A DNA stretch of 64,000 nt from Montifringilla adamsi. Taxonomy: Eukaryota > Chordata > Aves > Passeriformes > Passeridae. The stretch is taken from NCBI GenBank assembly GCA_017590115.1, contig JAGGNK010011114.1:2347733-2411732 (forward strand). Direction: 5' to 3'. The translations under genes were made by a program, and so were the position numbers. Below are positions 35,418 to 49,200 of the stretch, piece by piece. How positions within the stretch are numbered: position 1 is the stretch's first letter; every line of letters starts with the position of its first letter. The notes beneath the pieces were generated by a model that searched no databases, was not told the origin of the DNA, and was given only the letters and a program-made list of their open reading frames with translations.

Positions 35418-38400
35418 TTCTAGAAAATCTACTAAGATAGATAGTTCAGCATGAGAGATTCCTTAGAGCCTGTTAAAGGACAGGAAACCCAGAGTCCATG
35501 CAGCAAAAATAATGCTTTGCAAGAGTCTCTGGCTATGTGACCCCATCCCTGGCAAAGCTGTAAAAAATGAGCCTCCTAATATACTTAAGTTATTGTTTTC
35601 AGACAGCTTTAAATGAATAATTGCCTCATGGCACAGACCTACTTAGCAAATTGTGCAGCATCCTGCGTATCAGTTCAGTGGGCCCCACTGTGTGCTCAGC
35701 TCATCAAGGACTCGCTCACCTTTCACCACAGTTGCTTTGGGATAATGAAAGAACATCATCAACACGGCTTCCTGGAGGCAGAGATAAGGATGCTGGAAAA
35801 GTGCTAACATGATGGATACGGAGTACAGGAGATCCTGCTGGCGATTGTTTTGTTCAGAGGACAAAATGCCACTCAGCAGGCAGACACAGGCTGAACTCTG
35901 ACCTCAGCATCTGACACTGGGGGGCTGGCAGAGCACACAGTGGGGCTGAGAGTGTGAGCATCAGTGGGCTCTATCTGCATCGTGGCTGGAATCTTGAAAA
36001 GTGGTAGAATGCCACGAAATCTACGCCACGAGGATTCAATGATAGCCACACGATATTTCCCTCAGGATGAGGAAAGAAAAAAGCTCAGGGGATAACGTTT
36101 ATGTTGCAGGTTTTGCACTGAGGAGACTGAACAAAGTCAGAAGTTTTACAAATTTTGGCCACACATCTCATTTGGGAAATTTAGCACCAAAAAATGCAGG
36201 ACCTGAGAGCAAGCTACAGTTTGACAGCAAGGAATGGAAAAGCTGGATTTTTGGGAACTATTTGTTTTGGAAAATGAATTCTATCTCTGTTTATGACAGT
36301 TGGTAAATTACCTAAAGGAGAGAAGACTGGAAAGAAGAAAGGGCAGGCATTAATAGTGTTAACAGACTTTTCCAAATTAAATGCTACAGAACAAGATGTT
36401 CTAATCCAAGCTGAAAGTTTGATAGAATTAGAGGTATAACAGTTGTCCAATATTGAAAATGAAGAATATTTTCTACTTAACTGGACAAGGAGTGGCCATG
36501 GTTTTGTTCACAAGCTCGAGATTTCAGCCTTGTGGTAGCCAGAGTAGGATGCCAGCCAGCAGAACTGGCAAAGCACAGACCAAGACTCAGCTGTAGGAAA
36601 AGTCAAGACATCTGTTTTTCCTTGGTGATGCCCTAGGTTATAATGTGAAAAGGTAATAAGTGAAAATCTCCATGTTGCAGCCACGTAAACTCCAGAATAA
36701 CTCAAATAATTTGGGGTTTTTTCACCCATTTGCTGCCTTCTTTACAGTAATAGCTTTGACATGTTGTTCCACACACAGTGAAAGAAAACCTTTGGAATCT
36801 GATGATCAATGTGCTGTTTGTGTCTGGGATGAGAATTCCACTGGCCTGAGCACACACCAAATTCCTATGGAATGGTAACCCTGCTCCTTAAATTGCTGGG
36901 ACTTTCTGCCTCATAGTCTGCCCCCACGCATCTTGGGTATTTAAACAGATTTAAAGGGGTCCTTTATCTTCTTAGCCTACAGAGAAAATAAATCTCATGC
37001 CTTGAGCATGATACCTTTGCATTCTGCAGAGCTAAGAACTGTGGGGAGTTACTTTTTTAGTAAGACAGAAGGTTTTAGGAACTACTCTGGAGCTGCTGTC
37101 TGGGACTATAATTCTTCCCTTGACACCCTTTTGCCTCAGTAACCTTGTCTCTCTTAATCTCTGCATTTTTTAACTTGATGCTTATTCTCTTCTTTATTTG
37201 TTTTCCAATTGACTCACTTTGTCTAGCAGAATAATCTCTAGCCCCACATAGCCCACAGAATTTAAGAGCCCGGGCAAAACTAATTGGAAAGATAATATAA
37301 ACACTGTGCTCAGAAGGGGAGACATGACACATAAATTACCAGATGCCTGTGAGCTTGTGCCATTCTCAGCCACTGTTTCTTTTCCCTCTCCGTAATTGCT
37401 GCTGGGGGATGGATGTAGAGCTGGCAAGACAGAGGTAGTTTACAAATAACTCTGCATAAACATGGAAATCCTCTGCTAGGAAAGGCCACGGAGTTCATTG
37501 TTTAAATATTTTTCTGACAATAGTGTTGCTGAACTTTTTTGTAAATACTGAAACCTTAAGCAATTAGGGAATAAGCAACGATTCAGCTGAAAAGTTCAGT
37601 GTGAAGTGATTTCCTGATGCTTTTCTATTAAAAGAAAAATCTTCATGGTTTTATTTGACAAAGGGGATTAAGATCATGTAAGATGGGCAGCCAGTATCCA
37701 ATGTAGCAAACTTAGCAAATATAATTTAATGCACCTTTGGCTTAGTCTCTTTGTTAATAAAGGTTTTATAAGAGATTAAGAAATTATTAAAAACTGCTAC
37801 AGACATGATAAGCTTTGACTTGACTCTCACAATGATAATTTTTTTGCCTAGTTGTCTGATAAATTATTAATAGAATCTTCAGTATAAAGTCAGGATTTAT
37901 CCATGAACAACAAAAATGGACTACATTTGTTAGCCACAAATATGAAAACCTGGGAAAATTGTGCATATTGGTGTGAATTTTTTTGTGGGCCCAAAGTGGA
38001 TCTCACCCTAGAGCTGCCAATCAAATGAAAGAATTTAGTGGGCTCAGAAATTCTACGGCTCCAAAGGGAAGGGTCAATTCATAAAGATCAGCAATTGCAT
38101 GTTCTTAGTTTGATCAGAGAGGGAGAATTAATTGTGGATGAAAAACCACCTCAGGTGTAGGGGAGGAAATTGCAGCTGGATTGATTGTTTGGTCTTTACT
38201 TCTCAAAGGAAAAGCAAAATGGTAGAGAGGTGCTTTCTTTCCAAGCACCTTGAGAAATTGTTTAATTTTGGGCTCTACAAAGTATCACCTTTTTACCCCA
38301 TTGAAAGAATTCTTGCTTAAAACTTATATTGGTGGAGGTTCCCTTTCCTGTTAAAAGAACAGAACCATTATTCTGGGTTGATAATTTAATTTATTTGAAT

Positions 38401-41357
38401 AAGACATGGCTGGGTCTGCCTCTGAATTCGTGCAGCAAAAGGGTAACTTAAGCAAAAGATCCATGGGGAAAATAACTCCTTGCACTCTTGTAGTACTTAG
38501 GTAATGGGAAAAGGTTTTATAGCTCCTGGTGTCTTGTTGAAAAGCCAGGAGAAGCAAAGGAAGATGCAGCAGTTGTGTTTATTTAGCTGTCATGTTACTC
38601 AGGTTTTACTACTGATTCCTTAGATACTGCTAAAAATATCTAAGTTCAGCATCTATGTTACCTGTTAGTTGACTGCTAGAGGTGCTGTCATCAGTCAGAA
38701 ACAGTGATTATTTGATTATCTCTTGTTAAATTACTGTCTGCTGCATTTGTAGCAAAACCATGAAGTCTTAATATCAACTGCAATTTGATTTATTTAGCGT
38801 TAAACAAACCAGGCTGAGCCGTCTGTAAACTGTTGGTTTTGCTAAGGGTTTTTCTGTGGTTTGTGGTTTTTTTTAAGGTTTATTTATTTCATTGTTTTTC
38901 TCCCCTCTCTGTGCCTTCTATTGACACCATGACACCATCAGGGGCTTACAGCATATCTCAAGCAGTGATGAAGTGGTGTCATCAGGCCAGGCTCCAGTTC
39001 TTTGTTTTGACAAATACTGAGAGATACTTCATTGAAAATAAGAAATAAGCTGACATTTGCAAGTGGGAAACTACTTTCATTAAACCTTTTCTCTCTAATT
39101 TAAGACCCCATCACTAATAAATGAAGGTGGCAGGAAATATCCCTGTGTATTAAAGTACAGTGAGGTGCAATTTGAAAGTGACACAGATGAAAAATTGTTC
39201 CTGTAATAAACTATTGATTTTGTTCATGATCAGGACTGAAAGAACAGGATATGTGAAAATAAGTGTCTCTGATTCTGAGCAATAGTAAACACGGGGTTTA
39301 GTGCTTCAATAATTATATACGTTATAGAAAACACAGAGAAGGTGACGGGCGAGATAGGAAAAAATACAGACGGCTTTTAGAAGAAAAAAAATAAACTGGA
39401 AGAATGTCTTCCAGTCCTTGAAATGCATTCACTCCTAGATTAGTAAACAGAGCTGAACATCTGCTCCAAGCAAATCACCTCTGGAGCAATGAGGTGCCAC
39501 TGTGACAAAAGTATGCTTTCATGGCATTAGAGTTAACTTGACTGAAGTCAATGGACCAATCGGTTTTAAATACTAGACAGAAGAGTTTGTCATAAAATAT
39601 GTGAGATCTTGCTCATACAGCAACATTTTAAAACTGTACGGGCAGCAGTTCTTCAGCAAATAATAGGTTTTAGAAGAGCGCTGCTCAGACCCTCCATCAG
39701 GCCCTGTTACACTGAAATGCAAATAAATTCTCAATGGATACCTATTTATAAAGTTATTTTATCTGTGTTCCTAGAGGTTCTTAGAGCAAAACATTAAGAG
39801 GATTATCTCTTTTCCTTTGGATGAGCTTGCTGTCTTAAGGGGGAAAATCAATAATTAGTTTACATGTTGTTCAGGGTCCCCACTCTTAAGCTTTCAATAT
39901 CTGCTGAAATTCAAAACTGAACTTTTAGAGAGTGCCTGGAGAAAAAGGCTTGCAACTTGAAAGTACAAGACAATTATTTGGAGTTTGGGGTTGATTTTTG
40001 GTTTTGAGTGTAACTGTGACCTTTACTGAAAGGTATATGTTCAACATATACACTTTAGGTTGTCCTAAATCTGACTTCAGTCCCTTTATCTGACTTCACC
40101 CCATCTCCACTCCCAGAAACCCCTCCCAAAGCAAGATAAATTTAAATCAATTTAAAATGGAGGAAAGTCACACACTCCCTGCAGTCAGCTGTTTTCTCCC
40201 ACTGTTGCCATTTATTTTAAATGAAAAGCTCAATATCAGCAGCCTGTATCTTTGAGGATCGCTCAGGTGATAAGTTGTGTGTGGAAGCATAAGGTAAAAG
40301 ATTGGGCAGAGCAGATGAGGGAAAGAAAACTCTGGAGTAGGGGCATTTTGAGCTGGATGTCTGCCTTTGGAGGAAGGAGCTGTTCCTGCTACAAGGGACT
40401 GAGCATAGGTTAGACCTCTGAGGAGGTTTTAAGTTTTCATGCTGGACCTGGAAGTGCTCCTACCACTGCATTTTCACCTTGAATAGCATCTGAGCAATGG
40501 AATATTCTGGAGAATGACTCTCTAAGATGGAATAAATAATAGGAATTTCTTCCAAATATTGAGGGAAACAGGAATATAAATGGATATCTGAGGATTATTC
40601 CTTTTCCTGAGAGACAAGAGGATCTATCAGGAGCTAAAGCTGTGTGGTAACAAACCATTCAAAACTGAGTTTCTCTGAGGAAGAGGAAGTGAGAACTGCT
40701 TAATAACTTAATAATGAAAATGTGCAGAAGTGTAAAGGTTCACATCTGCTGAACTGTCCATCCCCCAGACTGATCCCACCTATAATTTCTTTATCCTCCT
40801 AGGACAAGGAAGGCAGATCCCTGACTCATTACAGAATCTCAGCAGAAGTTTTGTTTATACATGTGTTTTCAGAAGGAAGTGCCTAATGTTTCTAAGTGAC
40901 AAAAATGTGGTCTGCACTTTGTTTTGTTTCACTTTTTCAGTTGTTTTTTTAATATACTTTTTTATTGTTCTCCAGTTATATGGTGTCTTGTGATACTTAA
41001 AACAATGCATCCCTTGATTGTGAACAAATGGAGGCTGAAAGTTTGGAAAAGTGTTCTAATCATCCAAAGAGTGAGTGAAAGCATGGATGTGTTTTCCAGG
41101 TGGGAAGTTCCAATGGGAAACAAAAGTTATTTAAGGTAGCAGTTGACAGCCTGTAAGAGTTCAATAAACTAGGAGAAGTTTCAGACATAAAGCTTGTCTT
41201 TGTCCAAAGTGCTGATATAGTTAAGGGGATTTGTTCCCTAGTGTTATAACTATATTCTGTTGATCCCCATAATTTCTGGAAAAAGAGGGTTTGTGTCATC
41301 CCTCCCTGCTCCTTGATGCATATTTTGTCATTTCATGTGTGCGTGTCACTTCTCTCC

Positions 41358-41388
41358 GAATCTCTGGACAAGGAGAATCTCTGGACAA
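41358..41388. repeat. Short direct repeat, 17-base period
   Basis: GAATCTCTGGACAA occurs at 41358 and 41375. It is a minor local duplication. Confidence 0.9.
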
Positions 41389-41740
41389 TCACCTTAAGAA
41401 AAGCTGTTGTGGCATTCAGAGGGAAATTAAGTTCTCCTGGCTTTGGTTTGTATAACACTGACATCCCAAAGATTACAAATTGATAACCAAGCATCACGAG
41501 TGAGCGGCTGAAAACCACCAGAAAACACACAGAAAAAACCAAAATGAACACCCATGAATGAGGATCTCTGTGGTATTATCTCAAAAAACTGTGGCATTCT
41601 AAGGACGTTTCCTATCTGCCTTGAAGGTGACTGTTCCTGTTGAAGAAGAGGAGAAGAGAGCCCTTCACTCATGGAGTCCAGAAATCTGGTGAAAAACAAG
41701 AAAGCTAGCATTTGTTTATTTATAGTAAATTTATATTTTA

Positions 41741-41855
41741 TAAATTATACATATTATGTAAATATATGATGTATATATAATAAATTATATATATTATGTA
41801 AATATATAATGTATATATAATAAATTATATATAATGTGAAATTATATATTTTATA
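41741..41855. repeat. 40-bp AT-only minisatellite
   Basis: Two nearly identical 40-base units (41741-41780 and 41781-41820, each starting TAAATTATAYATATTATGTA) and a degenerate third unit. It is almost pure A/T with many TATATA steps, so it is likely to unwind easily and to vary in length. Confidence 0.92.
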
Positions 41856-44081
41856 GTTCAGCACTGTAAGTACAAAAGATTGAGCTGGATTGTCAGAGTA
41901 GCTGTTAATACCAGAATTAACCATTTTGCTCAGTTTTTCTTTACTTCACCTTTCTTCCTTCAAAACCCAGAAGCTTCAGGTCTCCAGTCATAGAAAGAAA
42001 ATCTAGGTCAGAATTTGGGAGCCTGCATTTGACAGGTGTAGATACACCTACAGGCTTGGCAGGTTATTCAGTAAGCTTTTCTGTCACAAAATAGTCTCAG
42101 TTTACCAAACTGCACATTGCCAAAGTGTTCTGGTTTGCTGGGGATTTTGTTTGTTTAATGGACTTCACTGTCATTCAGTCTTTCCTTTCTGTAAGGAACA
42201 GAAAACTGCCCTTTTAACAAAATTTGAAAAGAAATAGTAATTGTGTGAGAGACAACTTTTGCTTTGTCTCCAAGGGACACAAAAGAGTGCATGCTTTAGT
42301 TCTAAAATACCTTTTGGGAATTGAATAGATGTGGATTCCAGATTCCTTGGAGAATGTGCTGTGAGTTTGTCAAAGCCTGCAATGCTGGAGATAGTGTTAA
42401 TAGAGAAAATTTTGGAACAGGGAGGGGGAAAAAGCATCATAGGACAGGGGTGATAATAGCAGATGCAAAAATGGGCTAAGAAGGGTGGAGTAGCTATTTT
42501 ATGGGGGGAGGGTGTACATACATCATGATTTGGGAGCTTTAACAGGGTATCAGGAATATGCTAGGAAGGAAATATAACTTGAATTAGGCTTGAAATATAA
42601 CTTGAATTAGGAAGAAGTATGTCTCATATTTAGAAATTAAACTGTCGAAGGTAATTAGGTGACTTGGTTCTCAGTGAGTAGGTTCTGTTAAGAATGTGAA
42701 ACAAGCTGACTCTCAACTTTCTTGGTGATAAATGTTGTTTAACAACCTATGACCAGATCAGAGAAATATTTATGGCACAATGGAGTAATAAACTCTGATT
42801 AAAATACCCATTTACTTAAATAAATATAAAAGTACTCTGAAAATTACTTGAGACTGTTTCACAAAGAGCATGTCCGGGATTAACCTCTTTGACAAGCGTG
42901 ACAGAGTTTGTTTGTGAGCTTCTTTGCCAGGTAGTTCTGCCAGTAAGATGGGAAATGAACCAATTTGGCTTCTACAGCTCACAGTTGTAGGGGGCGGGAC
43001 AGGTGGGTGGATGTTTTTTGTTTTAATTCAATTATGGTTGACTGATGCGTGTTCTCAAAAAAAAAATCCCACCACGAAGGTTTTGCATTGTTAATGCAGA
43101 ACAAAATGGAGGATTAATGAATAACAACTGCCTGAACCAGTCCTGTTCTATGTAAAGAATTATCCAGCTCCTCAGATCATCTCTTCGCCAAAGTTGCATG
43201 TAAAACTATTCTAAAAAGGCTTTGGTAGGAGTTGCTGCCTTCAGGTTTGTATATTACATATAGCTCAGAAAAAAATGAAAGGAACATGGCAAAGAGAACT
43301 GCTTGAACAATTTCAATTTATTTTTCAGTGTAGTTTTCGAATTTTCACTGCCTACTGCCTGTAATAACTGTAGAGAAACTGGAGTGACTAACAGATGATC
43401 AAGGGAAGGCTGATGACTTGTTTAATGGATGCTGAGCCACCTTGCCCTGCCAGCCTTGCTTGCACTTCAGTAGCCAGCTTTGATATCCACCTGCTGTAAA
43501 TAAATCCTCCCAGTAATTTTCTTTCTATTCCAAGTGAAAAAAAGAGCTGCACATGGCTGCAAAGTCTGCAAGAATGACATGAATTAATCAGTAGATATCT
43601 GATCCAAACATCCAGATTTCGTGGTGAAGGAGCTCTTGAAAAGGAATAAAGGCAGAACAAATGTCTAACCTTGCACGTAACTGCCAAAGGGTGCTGAATT
43701 TTCTGCTAATGGTTTTTGTGGTAGAAATTGTCCTTCTAATGTAATTAAAAGGCTGCTATTTGTTAAGGAAAAGACTGAAGTAGTAGTCCTGTTGGGGTCT
43801 AGGTTGCATGGATTTCTGACCCTCACAGAGATAAATAACAACATTCCAGTATTTATTCAAGCATATCCATGAAAGGCACAATGAGCTGTTAGCACCTGAT
43901 TCTTCCAAACCTGTCTACACCAAGTCCTGTACCACTGCAATAACATTCCAAATGGATGCCTTTGCTTTCTAGGTAGGTCTTAGCAGTGGTCATGGACTTT
44001 TCAGAATTCTGCCATTTTGTTTTGCTCAAAGGAATCTCTTATATGCACACCTATCTCTGTAATGGATCAAGTAGTCTGATT
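41856..44081. other. Unique AT-rich DNA
   Basis: Contains a perfect 20-base direct repeat at 42569-42611 and short A-runs. No gene or transposon was recognised. Confidence 0.6.
42569..42611. repeat. 20-bp direct repeat, 23-base period
   Basis: GAAATATAACTTGAATTAGG occurs at 42569 and again at 42592, separated by three bases. Confidence 0.95.
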
Positions 44082-44520
44082 TCACAGAATCATAGAATGG
44101 GTTGGGTTGAAAGGTACCTTAAAGATCATCTCATTCCAACCCTTCTGTCACAGGCAGGCAACCTTCCACTAGACCAGGTCACCCAGAGCCCCACCTGGCC
44201 TGGTCTTGAGCACTTCCAGTAATGCACAGTCCACAACAGGGGAACCTGTTCCAGTGCCTCACCATGCTTAAAGAATCTCTTCCTAATATCTAAAACTGTC
44301 ATCCTTCAGCCTAAGGCCATTCCCCCTTGTCCTGTCACTCCATGCCCTTGCAAAAAGTCTCTGCCCAGTTTTTGCAGACCCCTTCAGGCACTGGGACTCT
44401 GCTGTAACATTTCTCCAGAGTCTTTTCTTCTTGGACCAAACAAATCTCAGTCTGTCTTCATAGGAGAGGTGTTTCACCTCTGTGATCAACCTAGTGACTC
44501 TCATCTGGACGCCTTCCAAG
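44082..44520 (-). mobile_element. CR1 LINE, 3' end fragment
   Basis: On + it begins TCACAGAATCATAGAATGG, the complement of the CR1 3' terminal ATTCTATGATTCTGTGA repeat. It continues with GGTTGGGTTG, AGATCATCTCATTCCAACC, GCCATTCCCCCTTGTCCTGTC, CTTCATAGGAGAGGTGTTTC and CATCTGGACGCCTTCCA, all in CR1 order. It is about 439 bp and 5'-truncated. It differs in sequence from the copy at 17782, so the two belong to different CR1 subfamilies. The 78-codon minus-strand frame inside is a fossil reading of the element and not a gene. Confidence 0.96.
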
Positions 44521-46018
44521 AGATGATTGCTGTGTTTCAGGTGATTGTTCTGTTTAATCTACCTGCTTATTCCAGATGTTGACGGCAGAAATGAACAAAA
44601 GTTCTTCTCTTTGGAAATATTAACTTCTAACATGAAGAAATGCCCATGATTAGGAAATAGTATAAAAGCTTCTTTAAAATCTCATTGGTCTGGCCTTTGC
44701 TATTGAATTTTTTCCCCCTAGATCTAGTCACTGTGTTTCCATTTGGGCTACTTTGTGTGATAGGAAGGGAAAGCTTATATGCCTGATTTTGGAGGGTAAG
44801 ATTTAGCCCTACCTGGTTAGGAAAAGAATTGCATCCCATGTATATTTTCTGTTTTGATTTCATGTCCATATAAATTTTCTTCTGATTTGAAAACTTTGAA
44901 ATTACTGCTTATTATTTCTACTGTTGCCTCCACCATTTTACAGACTTATTTACTTATCTCTTCTTATTGCATCGTTTTAGTGCCAATTACACAAAATACG
45001 ATCCATATGTGGATTGTGGTTCACATTTGTAAACTATGTAAACACTGTCAAGACCTATGAGTTTAAACAGCAGAGTTTACTTCTGCTAAGAAGTATTCTT
45101 AAGTCCATTATAAACAGCACAAATGTAGAATGATAGTGATTTTTGCAGACAAAGTAAAAAAATAAATCTTAAAGATATTATTTCAAAATGCAATTGATAG
45201 AAGGTACAGAAATAGGAGCGCAGTTTTTTGGCTTTGGGATGTGAAGCGAGTTTTGGAAAAGAACAACACTTAAGCCTATAAGGAGGCTTTAAATCTGCAG
45301 AAGACGTTGAGTGGAATTAGGCCGATTTGAGCTGTGCAGTTTCACATTGAGCAGAGCCATTTCCTTAGAAGTGTGCTGCACAGCATGTCAGGACCTGGAA
45401 ATATGTTGCCTGTGTAATGTCAGGACCTGACTCAATCAGCAGTTTATCTCTTGGCCAAGAACAGTAGGATCAAAACATCGGGGTAGTGCGCCCTGGCACC
45501 TTCAAGGATGTTTCAAAGCAAGCTGCTATTGAATGAGCTAAATCTCCTGTGCCCTTCTTTCTCCTGGCTACAGAGCTCAGCCTGACACGGCACTTCCACA
45601 GGGTCTGGGTGCATCCACTTCCGCCTATCTCTTCAAAACCATGGAAGGATGCAGTGGGAGAACCGGCACAATTTGTCCCCATCTTGTATTAAGCTGTCAG
45701 TGAATATCTAAATCACTTCCTTTCCTGTCACTTCATCCCTTGACTACATCCTTCGAGACACAACACCATTCAGCAAGAACCACCAGAAATACCCTCTGAA
45801 ATGATATGTAAATCCGGCAATTCATCGTGCTCTGTGTAGTACAGGTTTAATTCTTCCTGCTAGGCCTCAATCTGCTGAAACATTACTCTGATATACAGTA
45901 CAAAAGCAGTAACAAAGATGTTCATATCGGCCCATTGTGAGCTGGTGGCAGGGAGAGAAATCAATGAAGCCATGGGGACAATGGCTGGGGTTTAAACAGG
46001 CTGCAGAAATTTGCTAAG
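44521..46018. other. Unique non-coding DNA
   Basis: AT-rich, then more balanced from about 45200. No repeat family or exon was recognised. The stretch 45200-45460 is of mixed composition and could be conserved. Confidence 0.55.
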
Positions 46019-46275
46019 GCGAGGACAAAAACCTGGACTCTGAAAAGCGGGCTGCCCAGGAATTCCTCAGGCTCCATTATCCCGACGAACAATCCTCACT
46101 CAGAGAGTGGATTTGCATCTCTAATAGGGTTCAGGGTCTGTTTGTGAAGGGCTTTGGCTGGGGCTGACCCCATCTCTCGGGATCACATTGATACCCGGGC
46201 CCGGGCGCTGCCCCGGCCGGCTGCGGGCAGGGCAGTATCATGGGAAAATGCACCCGCTTAAAAGGGAGCGGAGGA
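46019..46275. promoter_or_regulatory. Short GC-rich CpG-dense patch
   Basis: About 13 CpG dinucleotides in about 260 bases within AT-rich DNA. The core contains the 12-base palindrome CCCGGGCCCGGG (46194-46205) and is flanked by the inverted repeat TGATAC (46189) / GTATCA (46235). An octamer-like ATTTGCAT lies near 46110. No open frame is present. It could be a small CpG island, an enhancer or an unannotated transcript start. There is no direct evidence for transcription. Confidence 0.35.
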
Positions 46276-49200
46276 AGGCAAAAAAAATTAAAGGCTTGAG
46301 GCAGTTTTGGTGGTACTTAGCAGGGAAAATTACTCTGGCAAATAATAGAACCTACTGCTGGTAATTACTGCTAACAAGCTTCCCCCCAACCCAAATGTGA
46401 CACTTGGACTGATGTGAGAAAAGCTGATATAGGCCAAGCTTATTAAGCCTGAAAGAAAGGAGGCTCTTCCCTATGAAAATACAGCACTTGGAACCTGCAA
46501 ATCCTGTAATCTAGTGTTACCAATTATCCATTAAAATCGAAAATAGAGCTGTAATATTTTAGGTCCTGTCTAGTGTATGTAGTGCCAGATGCTGTAATCT
46601 GAAGTGATTTTAAATAGAAAAATATTTTGTGTCATTCACGTGCTCCTGTTTAAACCAAGCTTGGTTTTACTTACTCCATCTTCTTCTGGAGATAAGTTAC
46701 AATCTGTCTGTTAATACTGCTATGGTGATCTCATTGTTCTAAGTTTTCTGAAAACACAACTGTTGTTACTCTTCGAAAAAATACTTTGAGTGAATTGAAA
46801 CCTCTTCAAACCTTCCTGGGTGTAGGTTCCATATGTGGATCTCCCTGTTCTCTTCAAGTGCATTGCTTTGTTTACATAAAATGTTTCAAAAATTAAAAAA
46901 AAAAAAAATTTAGAACCACACAAATATCCTCTGCAACTTATCTAGAGTATTTAAAATAATTTTGCCAAATTCAAAGGAAACTTTTCCAGGCTGGCTATGT
47001 ATTTAAAGAAGACTATCTAAAAATAGGACTTAATTCCTACTTAACCTCAGTATCGCTCATTTTTAACAACAGTGGGCTGTAAGTATTTTTCTCCATGCTC
47101 CAGGTAGAAGCATCTTGTACCTCAGCTCATCTGCATTATTTCCGGTTTTTTTCTAGAGATTCTCTTCTACTGTGGTGCTTACACTGAGTCAGGTTCAGTT
47201 GATTTCAGCAACAGTTTAAAAAAAACCTACAGTAGTAAAGGAGGTGATGTATGAGGCGCAAGGCAAGACTACAAGAAACAACAGTTACAGACTGCCACAA
47301 GAGAAACTCCAGCTGAAAAAAAAAAGAAAAAAAAGAAAATAATTTTTCACTATCAGCAAGGTGAAGCCCTAAAATAAGCTCAAATAGACACTGAGCTTCC
47401 TTACTTAACTTTTAAGTTGGTTCTGCTTGAGCAGGAGGTGGGGCTAGGAGTCCTCCAGCTAACCTTTCTGTACACCTATGACGTTTATCTTTGTCATTTG
47501 CTCATTATTCCCATCTTCTCTCCTGTTGTGACAATCTCTGATCAGGGAGTGACATCTTTGAATACCTGTTACATCTTTGAGTGGAACAAAACAGAATCAA
47601 GTACTGAGAATTCATAATGTCAAAACTCACAACTAAAACTTGCTGAAAACAACCTTGAGTTCGCAGTAACCCACTGAACAAAATATCTTGTTGCCACAAA
47701 AAAACCCCCAAAACTGACTGATTTAAGGATAGATGGGTTTGTTTCCTTGTTTGTATTTAAAGATTGTTAGTAGTCTGTCATTTGTAGGCTTTAATTTCAG
47801 CAACTTTGAGACTGACATCCTAGGGTTGTACATATAGACTCTTTCTGAATCAAAGTGAGCAAGCTGAATCTTCAGGAATTTTTTTGTTTTGCTGCAAAAC
47901 CACATGGAAACTTTCAGTCCACATAGTCTCTATGACTTTGTGAAGCTCTTCTTACTTCATCAGCAAGCACTTTGGATGAATTCAAGACTAAGAAAAAAGC
48001 TCTAGAAGCCTGCTTAGCAGAAGGTTTTATTGCTTGCTCCTATGAATGCAAAAAAGCCCAAGGCTGCTAAATCAGGATTACACATTGAGTTCCGGGTTGT
48101 TGTCACAAGTACTGCCTGAGAGGTGGAATCCCTTGTGTCCCCACAGCTCTCCTCAGCTGATGGCTGAGGGTGGCCTTGCTGACACAGAACCAAACTGGGG
48201 AACAAGGCAGAAGAAATTTGGGCTCTGGGTGATTTTTAGCACTGTGCCACAGACGCCAGAGGAGAGAATCCCCTTCGAAACTGGCAATACTCAATGAACA
48301 TCCCAGAACTGCCAGCTAGGCAAAAAGCCTCCCAAAAATAGCTTTACATGCTGTGTTCCACTTCCTGTCAAAATAATTTTTACACACAACTAACCTAGAC
48401 CCAAACATGCCTTTTCTGATGAAGCTCTTTCCTCACCAGGGCTGCAGTGAGTGCAGGCAGCACTCCTGTGTATGCCTGAGCTAATATAATTAGCATCAAC
48501 CGTGCTCGGAAGTCAGGATCTGCAAAGAGGCTGCAAGCTCAAGAACTGAGTCAAACTCAGAAACACAGGAGCTGTTTGAGCTCAGCCATTCCAAGATTCT
48601 CCAAACTGAAGAGAGACCACAGAGCTATTCCAAATTCAGCAGTTTCACAGGGCTCCTTTTCACAGTGGGCCACCAATCACAACACCCAAAGCCAAAGCAC
48701 ACTTTCACGAGCTTGGTGTTTGCAATCTTTCACGGCAACTTAATAAAAGCAAGAGGAAGAGACAGATGTGAGAGATTTCTCCTTCAGAAGATACTTTCTT
48801 TCCTTTTGCTTTAAGTCCTCCAGTTATATAACTCACTTATGCATCTATAATTCATAGGTACCAGTTAAGCACAATATACGTTAGTCACATTGTACATTAA
48901 ATACTAATAATACTCCATTAAAACATCCATTTTTATTTTCTCTCACCAAAACTATAGTGCTGCTGAAGACTAACTTTGCAGGTAACTTCACTGATGTATT
49001 GTTAGATTATTTGGTGTAAACCAGCTCCATTAAAAACTTTATGAACACTCCCCCCAAACCTACAGTGCACACCTTTTTATGCTGCTTTTTTTCACTAACA
49101 AGATCAGCAATCCTTATAGCCAGGAATGGTTAAAGTAAATAATTATATAATTGATCCCATTTATGAGAACAAAACTTTTAGCTGTACCTCTAGGAGCCAT

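Larger units (their letters stand above)
32336..41740. other. Unique non-coding DNA, no gene seen
   Basis: About 9.4 kb of AT-rich sequence with T- and A-runs and a perfect 14-bp tandem repeat at 35390. Open frames are 94 codons or shorter. A more complex patch at 35600-35860 could be conserved non-coding sequence, but nothing in it identifies a function. No CR1, LTR or SINE was recognised. Confidence 0.6.

Noticed and set aside
44283..44519. 78-codon minus-strand frame
   Set aside because: It lies wholly inside a 5'-truncated CR1 3' end and is a fossil of the LINE, not a host gene.
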